Positions 33,836 to 39,743 of a DNA stretch of 39,743 nt are shown one piece after another (the first letter of the stretch is position 1; every line of letters starts with the position of its first letter). A model generated the notes under the pieces. It saw nothing but the letters and a program-made list of their open reading frames with translations. It was not told where the DNA came from and did not search any database. Source of the DNA: Chitinivorax sp. B (GTDB lineage Bacteria > Pseudomonadota > Gammaproteobacteria > Burkholderiales > SCOH01); NCBI RefSeq assembly GCF_005503445.1, contig NZ_SCOH01000042.1, positions 1 to 39,743 of the forward strand, in the 5' to 3' direction. A program made the position numbers and the translations under genes.

Positions 33836-34615
33836 CTATCGATTGGTATTCATCCCATCGGCCAGGTATTCGCTGTGATATCGCCCCAATAATTCGGCTA
33901 GCTCACGTCGATATTCGGGTCGCGCCAGATACTGCTCGACCGTATCCAGATAGGGAAGCAACCAGGACGACCGATTGGACACTGAAATATGCAATTTGCC
34001 TTCAGTCAGTGGCTTTGCCAGTGGTACGATGCGACCGGCCAGCCTTAAAGTATCGATCTGTAGCAGACCTGTTTGCAACCCCAGCGGTACCACATCCACC
34101 CGATCCAGCATCAGCTTGCGCAGATTCAGTGTCGGCTCGGAAACCAGCTGCAATCTGGTATTTCGTTGCAGAAACTCGTCGAATTCCGGCCCCATTGACA
34201 CCCCAACAACCAAGCCGATTGATTTGCCACTCAAATCCTCCCACCGCTGTAACGGAAACTCCCGCCCTTTTCGGACAAAGGCCACGATCGGATTGATACC
34301 CATCGGCACTTCGACCGCTTTGGAGTAGGATTCACGCTCAGTATTACGAAGTGCGCAGATGTTGATATCGACGTCCCCATTCTGAATCAGCGCCTGACAG
34401 CGCTTCCAAGGGCCAACATAATTGAATCTGACCGTTACACCCGCTTTCTCAAATGCTCGACGTACGACTTCAACACAAGCACCGACAATCTGGTTGCCAC
34501 GCTGCCAATTCCATGGTGGATAATCATGATGGCCGCATGCCGTGGCTTCAAGCGCACATGCTGAAAGGGCCACACACTGGCTGACAAGCAAACATGTCAA
34601 CATCGCAGAGGATTT
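33836..34615 (-). CDS. Periplasmic amino-acid-binding-like protein (SBP family 3)
   Basis: About 259 residues. The GTG at 34615 gives the signal peptide MKSSAMLTCLLVSQCVALSA; an ATG at 34663 would add 16 residues lacking signal character. The mature part follows the family 3 pattern: YPPWNWQRGNQIVGACVEVV near the start, GPWKRCQALIQNGDVDI, and the hinge segment WEDLSGKSIGLVVGVSMG. Such proteins bind amino acids or similar solutes for an ABC importer or a sensor. No permease or ATPase genes are adjacent, so it may be an orphan binding protein. It is divergent from dinB. Confidence 0.82.
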   Translation of the reverse strand, partial: KSSAMLTCLLVSQCVALSACALEATACGHHDYPPWNWQRGNQIVGACVEVVRRAFEKAGVTVRFNYVGPWKRCQALIQNGDVDINICALRNTERESYSKAVEVPMGINPIVAFVRKGREFPLQRWEDLSGKSIGLVVGVSMGPEFDEFLQRNTRLQLVSEPTLNLRKLMLDRVDVVPLGLQTGLLQIDTLRLAGRIVPLAKPLTEGKLHISVSNRSSWLLPYLDTVEQYLARPEYRRELAELLGRYHSEYLADGMNTNR

Positions 34616-34769
34616 CACCGGATACCCAACCCTCGTGTCGAGAAAGATGCGCCCTATCACCAAGCCGAATGCAAATGTCGGGCAACCATGTTCAGTTTAG
34701 GAAATTACTTGTCGCCCCGGTGACACGATGCATTTCGTACCTCAACCAGCCGCACCCATACCTTTCGTC

Positions 34770-35825
34770 ATGGCCACCCAACGCAAAATCCTGCACATCG
34801 ATTGTGACTGCTTCTACGCTTCGATCGAGATGCGTGACAACCCAAACCTTCGTGGCAAACCCATTGCGGTAGGGGGACGGCTGGAACAGCGTGGCGTAGT
34901 GGCCACCTGCAATTATGAAGCGCGGGCATTGGGTGTGCGCTCGGCCATGCCAACCAGTCGGGCACTCAAGCTGTGCCCAAACCTGATCCTGATACGTCCA
35001 CGATTTGAACAGTATCGTGAGGCATCGCGACAGATTCGTACCATTTATCAGGATTTCACCGATCTTATCGAGCCATTGTCACTGGATGAGGCTTTTCTGG
35101 ACGTCACCGGCATTGATTTGCTTCAGGGCAGCGCCACTCGTATGGCAGAGGCAATCCGTTCACGTATCCGCGAAGAAATTGGCATTACCGCATCAGCAGG
35201 CATTGCCCCGAACAAATTCCTGGCCAAGATCGCCAGCGACTGGAACAAACCAGATGGCCAGTTCGTGATCCGCCCAAAAGATGTGGATGAATTTGTCAGG
35301 GTATTGCCTGTTGGCAAATTATTTGGTGTTGGCAAAGTTACCGAAGCACGCATGCACAAGATGGGCCTATTCACCTGCGAGGACTTGCGACAGCTATCGC
35401 CAGTAGAACTCGGCCACCGTTTCGGCAGCTTTGGCGAACGGCTATGGAAACTGGCACGTGGCATTGATGACAGGCCTGTCACGGTGGACGAGCCACGGAA
35501 ATCTCTGTCGGTAGAAACCACCTATGTCACTGATCTACCCGATGCCAATGCCTGTATCGCCGAAGTCCCTACACTATATGAAGATATGTTGCGACGCCTT
35601 GGCAAAGTAGAGCAACGTTATCGCGTCAGTAAAGCCTCGTTCAAGATGAAGTTTGCGGATTTCAGCCAAACCACCATGGAATGCACCATCACAGAACCCA
35701 ATCTGCAAATCTACCAACACATGTGTGTGAGCTGTCATCAGCGAAAGCGGTTGCCAGTCAGGTTATTGGGAATCGGTGTACGCTTTGTGGAGGTCGAGGA
35801 AGACTTGCAGCCGTCACTGTTTTAA
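34770..35825 (+). CDS. dinB: DNA polymerase IV (Y-family translesion polymerase)
   Basis: Error-prone polymerase that copies past damaged bases. The catalytic start HIDCDCFYASIEMRD aligns with the family N-terminus, the acidic pair is in EPLSLDEAFLDVTG, and the helix-hairpin-helix region is in GVGKVTEARMHKMG. The C-terminal QPSLF is a beta-clamp-binding motif. From the ATG at 34770 the length is 351, the usual size; an ATG at 34728 would add 14 residues (MHFVPQPAAPIPFV) and cannot be excluded, as neither start has a strong ribosome site. No clear LexA box was found upstream. Confidence 0.93.
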   Translation: MATQRKILHIDCDCFYASIEMRDNPNLRGKPIAVGGRLEQRGVVATCNYEARALGVRSAMPTSRALKLCPNLILIRPRFEQYREASRQIRTIYQDFTDLIEPLSLDEAFLDVTGIDLLQGSATRMAEAIRSRIREEIGITASAGIAPNKFLAKIASDWNKPDGQFVIRPKDVDEFVRVLPVGKLFGVGKVTEARMHKMGLFTCEDLRQLSPVELGHRFGSFGERLWKLARGIDDRPVTVDEPRKSLSVETTYVTDLPDANACIAEVPTLYEDMLRRLGKVEQRYRVSKASFKMKFADFSQTTMECTITEPNLQIYQHMCVSCHQRKRLPVRLLGIGVRFVEVEEDLQPSLF

Positions 35826-36079
35826 CGATGGCTTACTTGCAATGCCTACCTGACACCTACCCAAACTGTAAAAAACCAACTCAACAAACCAATTAAAAAC
35901 ATGGTATTTCCATGCCTGCTTCAAAAACAAACTGGTCCGGCCAACTATAATATTCACATGTTGAGTTGCTCTACCCCCCGCCTACCCAAGCGCCACGTAT
36001 CCTTACGCGGCGATAGATACGCGTATGCCTTCGTATCCCATGCAGCCAATCCAATGCCTGGCAAGACGGGTGGGAGAGA

Positions 36080-39000
36080 ATGACGGTACCCAACCAACTC
36101 AACCGTCTGCGCGGCACGCTGGGACGTGTCATTCTGTTGATTGCAACCTGCATTGTCAGTATCAGTTGCTGGCAGATTTGGCAAAGCTATGTCGATATCC
36201 GACAGGAAATCGATACCCACAACCGTATTCTGGTCAATCATTTGACCTTACAGGTCGACAATACACTGGACAGCCTGTGGCGTCTGACCGACAACCTGGC
36301 CGAAAGTGGCGAGCTGGCCGAGCTGATCAACGGACCGGAAAATACCCTGCATGAGAAGCTGGCCGCCTTGCACCGCGCCATACCTGCGGTCGTCCGTTTC
36401 ATGGTGTACAACAACCGTGGTGTGGCGGTGGCGTCATCACATGAACTGCCGACCAAACGAATCGTCATCAACGACCGCGAATACTTCCGTTTTCTGCAAA
36501 ACAACCGCAGCGACCGCATTTATGTGGCACATCAAACCACCAGCCGTTACGACCAACAACCGGTCGTGCCGATTGGGCGCCGAATCGAAACACCGCAAGG
36601 TGGGTTTGCCGGCATACTGAGCTCGCCGCTGGATCATCGCTTTCTACAAAGCTGGCTTGAATCCCTGCGTTTGCCCTCCGGTACGACGTTGATGCTGACT
36701 CGAGAGGATGGCGAAGTCCTGTTACGCTACCCTCGAACACACTCTCTGCCGCAAGATCACGTATTGATTGGCACTGCGCAAATCTTGCAACAGGCTGGGG
36801 AGCAAACCCGATTTTTCGCCGATCGTATTTCGCCGGACGAACCGTTACTGTATGGCGCCTTCCGCAAACTGAAACGTTCAGATGTCATTGTCGTGGCCGG
36901 CATCGAGCAAAGTGTCGCCATCAACAATTGGCGTGATAAAGCAGGCTGGACGGCCATGATCGGTGTGCTGTTTCTCGGTGGGTTGATCATTGCCTGGTGG
37001 TGGCTGGACCGGCGATTCGATCATCTTGCCGAAGCAGAATATCGGTGGCAGCGTGCCCAAGCCATTATTGATGCCAGCCCGGACATGGTATTCGGTCTGG
37101 ATGGCAATGGCCGCTTTCAATATGTGAATGAAACGGCCAATCAGAAACTGGGTTACACCAATCTTGAGCTGATCGGCCGCAATCTACCCGACATCGCACC
37201 CAATTTTCCATTAGGCACTTACATCCAGCACTACCAACAGTTGCGAACCGGCAATACCAGCAACATCGAATCCATGCTGCAAGGTGCCAACGGTGAACGT
37301 TTTCCAGTCGAAATCAGCACCAAGCTGATGTCACTGCCTGACGCCGAGATGCTGATTGCGTTTGGCCGGGACGTCACACAACGCAAGGATGCGGAGCGGG
37401 AGCTGGCACGACTGAATGAACGCTGGCAAATGCTGACCGTATCGGTACGAATTGGCATCGCGGAATGGGATGTTGTCCGCAACGTACTGGATTGTGACCC
37501 GACCATGGTGGAAATCTATGGTTTCCCCACACCACAGGTCACTGTCGATGCCTGGGTCGAGTCCATCCACCCAGAAGACAAACCCCGCCTGCAGGCCGAG
37601 ATGGATAGCATGCAGCGCATGGGCGGCACCATCGATAGCGAATTCCGCATCGTGCGGCGCGATGGCGCCATCCGCCATGTACGCGGTTATATGCTGATGG
37701 AGCGCAGCAGTGGTGGTGGTGTGCCCCGTATTGTCGGGCTGAACATCGACATTACCGATCGGCGCCGGGCAGAAGCGATGGTACAGACCGTCCTACGAGT
37801 GACATCCACCTCGGTCGGCGAAAATTTCTTCCGCACACTGGTTGTTGAATTGTCACGTGCGTTGGGGGTGCGCTATGCCTCGGTTGGATCGTTTCTCACC
37901 GGTGTCAATGGCGTACGCCAAAAACACACGCTGGCACGTGCCGACAATACCCGATTGCTCCCGAACATTGAGTATCCTGTTCAAGGTAGCCCATCGGAGC
38001 TGGTACTGGAGCAAAAGGTGTGCGTGTTTGCCAACCACGTCCAAGAACGTTTTCCCAATGATTTCCGAATGGCGGATATGAATATCCAGTCATTGGTCAG
38101 TGTTGCATTACGCAATGGCAAAGGCGATGTAATTGGCAGCTTGGCGATCATGGACGACAAGCCCATGGCCGATCCCAGCCAGGCAACCACGTTGTTGACC
38201 ATCATCGCCACCCGTGCGGCTGCCGAATTGGAGCGACTGCAGGCCGAAGCCGCATTGAAACAGGAGCAGCGTTATATCGAACGGGTATTGCTTTACTCGC
38301 CAGCCATCATCTGCAGCATGACCTCGACAGGTCTGATTCGGCGTATCAACCAAGCCTATCAGACGATTACAGGCAATGTACCCCAAGATGCAATCGGCCG
38401 ATCCTGGCGAGATGTCTTTGCGCCAGATGTGGTTGACTATCAGGTTGAACAGTTCCTGCAACGCGGTGGCGGTGAAATGGAACACGCCATTTTCACCCGC
38501 AACGGCGAAACCCGTATGTTGATCTGGAAAACCACCGGCCCGCGCGGTAGCGAGGACGACGCAGCCGATATCATTGCCGTCGGGGTGGATGTCACCATGC
38601 GCCGTTCAGCTGAGGCAGAAATCCGTAAACTGAATGCCGAACTGGAAAAACGCGTGGTACAACGTACCGCCCAGTTACAGGCCAGCATGCGCGAACTGGA
38701 GTCATTCAGTTATTCCGTATCACACGACCTGCGTGCGCCACTACGCAGCATCGCCGGATTCAGCAGCATATTGCTGGAAGACTATACCGAGCATTTGGAT
38801 GAAAGTGGGCGTGACTACCTGCAACGCATCGTCAACTCAGCTGCCCGATTGTCTCACTTGATCGACGACATGCTCAATCTATCCCGCATCTCCAGACAAC
38901 GATTGAGCGCACATGAAATCGATCTGGCTCCCATTGCCAGCCAAATCATTGAAGATTTACGTTTCAACGAGCCCAATCGCACCATCAGCTGGATCTGTCC

Positions 39001-39421
39001 AACCCAGCTACCAGCACATGCCGATGAACGACTGATCCGCATCGTGCTGGAGAATTTGTTGCGTAACGCCTGGAAATTCAGTGCCAAGCATGACAGCGCC
39101 ACTATCGAGGTAGGTGTCAAGGAGGATCAGGGAAAACGAATCTATTTTGTGAAAGATGACGGCGCTGGTTTCGATATGCGCCATGCCGCCAGGCTGTTTG
39201 GCGCGTTTCAACGTCTACATGATGCCAGCGAATTCGAAGGAACCGGGATTGGACTCGCCATCGTGCAACGTGTCATCCACCGGCATGGCGGCACCGTCTG
39301 GGCCGAAGGCGAGGTGGACAAGGGAGCGACAATCTTCTTCACCTTGCCCCCGCCAGACCCCACCCAACCAACCGATATTGAGTTCGAAAACCGCCCAGAT
39401 GACGACGAGGAACTGGAATAA
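36080..39421 (+). CDS. Membrane multi-sensor hybrid-less histidine kinase (CACHE-like, PAS, GAF, PAS, HisKA, HATPase)
   Basis: 1113 residues. TM1 is at about 14-34 and TM2 at about 292-312 (MIGVLFLGGLIIAWWWL). The periplasmic part between them resembles a double CACHE sensor (INDREYFRFLQ, GFAGILSSPLDHRF). Cytoplasmic order: PAS (from about 325, IIDASPDMVFGLDGNG), a second PAS/PAC (about 450-560), GAF (about 580-730), a further PAS (about 735-850), coiled coil, HisKA with phospho-accepting H882 in SYSVSHDLRAPLRS, and HATPase with NLLRNAWKFS and GTGIGLAIV. There is no receiver domain. The phytochrome-like HisKA version (SHDLRAPL) is typical of multi-PAS kinases. GGGAGAG precedes the ATG. No response regulator is adjacent. 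The acidic tail DDDEELE is unusual. Confidence 0.93.
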   Translation: MTVPNQLNRLRGTLGRVILLIATCIVSISCWQIWQSYVDIRQEIDTHNRILVNHLTLQVDNTLDSLWRLTDNLAESGELAELINGPENTLHEKLAALHRAIPAVVRFMVYNNRGVAVASSHELPTKRIVINDREYFRFLQNNRSDRIYVAHQTTSRYDQQPVVPIGRRIETPQGGFAGILSSPLDHRFLQSWLESLRLPSGTTLMLTREDGEVLLRYPRTHSLPQDHVLIGTAQILQQAGEQTRFFADRISPDEPLLYGAFRKLKRSDVIVVAGIEQSVAINNWRDKAGWTAMIGVLFLGGLIIAWWWLDRRFDHLAEAEYRWQRAQAIIDASPDMVFGLDGNGRFQYVNETANQKLGYTNLELIGRNLPDIAPNFPLGTYIQHYQQLRTGNTSNIESMLQGANGERFPVEISTKLMSLPDAEMLIAFGRDVTQRKDAERELARLNERWQMLTVSVRIGIAEWDVVRNVLDCDPTMVEIYGFPTPQVTVDAWVESIHPEDKPRLQAEMDSMQRMGGTIDSEFRIVRRDGAIRHVRGYMLMERSSGGGVPRIVGLNIDITDRRRAEAMVQTVLRVTSTSVGENFFRTLVVELSRALGVRYASVGSFLTGVNGVRQKHTLARADNTRLLPNIEYPVQGSPSELVLEQKVCVFANHVQERFPNDFRMADMNIQSLVSVALRNGKGDVIGSLAIMDDKPMADPSQATTLLTIIATRAAAELERLQAEAALKQEQRYIERVLLYSPAIICSMTSTGLIRRINQAYQTITGNVPQDAIGRSWRDVFAPDVVDYQVEQFLQRGGGEMEHAIFTRNGETRMLIWKTTGPRGSEDDAADIIAVGVDVTMRRSAEAEIRKLNAELEKRVVQRTAQLQASMRELESFSYSVSHDLRAPLRSIAGFSSILLEDYTEHLDESGRDYLQRIVNSAARLSHLIDDMLNLSRISRQRLSAHEIDLAPIASQIIEDLRFNEPNRTISWICPTQLPAHADERLIRIVLENLLRNAWKFSAKHDSATIEVGVKEDQGKRIYFVKDDGAGFDMRHAARLFGAFQRLHDASEFEGTGIGLAIVQRVIHRHGGTVWAEGEVDKGATIFFTLPPPDPTQPTDIEFENRPDDDEELE

Positions 39422-39707
39422 GTCCCCATTCGATGTCCGGAGGCGTGACTACGGCTCCATGGACACCTGTGCGAACCATGGTCAGGTAGACTCATGCCTA
39501 CTGCAAGCAGTGCACAAGGCAATGCATCGATCCAAGCTCGGGCACGCCATCAGCTAGCGCGCTTCGCCCAGTCAAGCCGGCAACCCATGACTAAATAAAC
39601 TATTGTTAAACAGCCACGCATCAGCACTTACTGATGTATAAATGATCTTGCATGTCACATTGCCATTTGCAATATTTAAAATCATATTTGCACCTTGGTA
39701 ATATTCC
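39422..39707. other. Intergenic region after the histidine kinase
   Basis: 286 bases, the last 150 AT-rich (TATTTAAAATCATATTTG), as expected for a promoter of a following gene. No terminator hairpin with a T-run is evident. Confidence 0.4.
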
Positions 39708-39743
39708 ATGCGGTTTGACAACTTATTGGACACACTCCGCACA
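39708..39743 (+). CDS. Possible first codons of a further gene (cut by the window end)
   Basis: ATG at 39708 opens a frame, MRFDNLLDTLRT, that runs off the window. It follows an AT-rich upstream region, but no good ribosome site is seen and twelve codons are too few to identify it. Confidence 0.35.
   Translation, partial: MRFDNLLDTLRT

Overview
The window looks like a chromosomal segment of a Gram-negative betaproteobacterium. The pointers are a LamB-type porin, a lipoprotein-type 3-hydroxybutyrate-oligomer hydrolase, an HU protein with a lysine/alanine/proline tail, a sigma-54 activator and moderately GC-rich coding DNA. The host assignment is inference. All but a few hundred bases of dispersed repeats can be given to genes, and the most distinctive part is a complete retron at about 20.9-28.0 kb.

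Layout. 0-5.1 kb: the end of an unidentified gene, an assimilatory-type nitrate reductase (minus strand), a small hypothetical gene, an HU-family protein and a LacI-family repressor. 5.1-13.5 kb: an alpha-glucoside system made of a MalK-type ATPase, a binding protein, two permeases, an intracellular GH13 alpha-glucosidase and a LamB-like porin. Palindromic AAACCGGTTT boxes lie before the ATPase and before the porin, with a partial box before the binding protein; the adjacent LacI protein is the obvious candidate to bind them. A strong terminator ends the cluster. 13.8-16.8 kb: a secreted zinc phospholipase C-like enzyme followed tightly by a parvulin-type periplasmic foldase and a membrane-anchored helical protein. 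16.9-18.3 kb: a PAS/AAA+/Fis sigma-54 activator. 18.3-20.9 kb: a GNAT acetyltransferase gene broken by a small inverted-repeat element, an HTH/PIN toxin-antitoxin pair and nudC.

20.9-28.0 kb (minus strand): a HEAT/ARM-repeat protein translationally coupled to a winged-helix/SWIM zinc-finger protein, then a structured non-coding RNA (about 218 nt, 12-bp terminal inverted repeats, 24-bp msd-like stem), then a retron reverse transcriptase with NAxxH, YADD and VTG motifs. Its C-terminus carries a hydrophobic membrane domain. The gene set matches what I remember of the type XIII retron class (RT + ARM + WHSWIM). The RNA is read here from sequence alone, and the membrane tail deserves attention.

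28.1-39.7 kb: a small membrane protein, a 3-hydroxybutyrate-oligomer hydrolase lipoprotein in a likely operon with an acyl-CoA ligase, a periplasmic solute-binding-like protein, DNA polymerase IV, a large multi-PAS/GAF sensor histidine kinase and perhaps the first codons of another gene.

Two families of small non-autonomous elements (111 bp and 139 bp, two copies each) are all bounded by TTA duplications. One copy of each lies side by side upstream of the sugar operon, sharing a TTA. A third, unrelated element with CTAG ends interrupts the GNAT gene.
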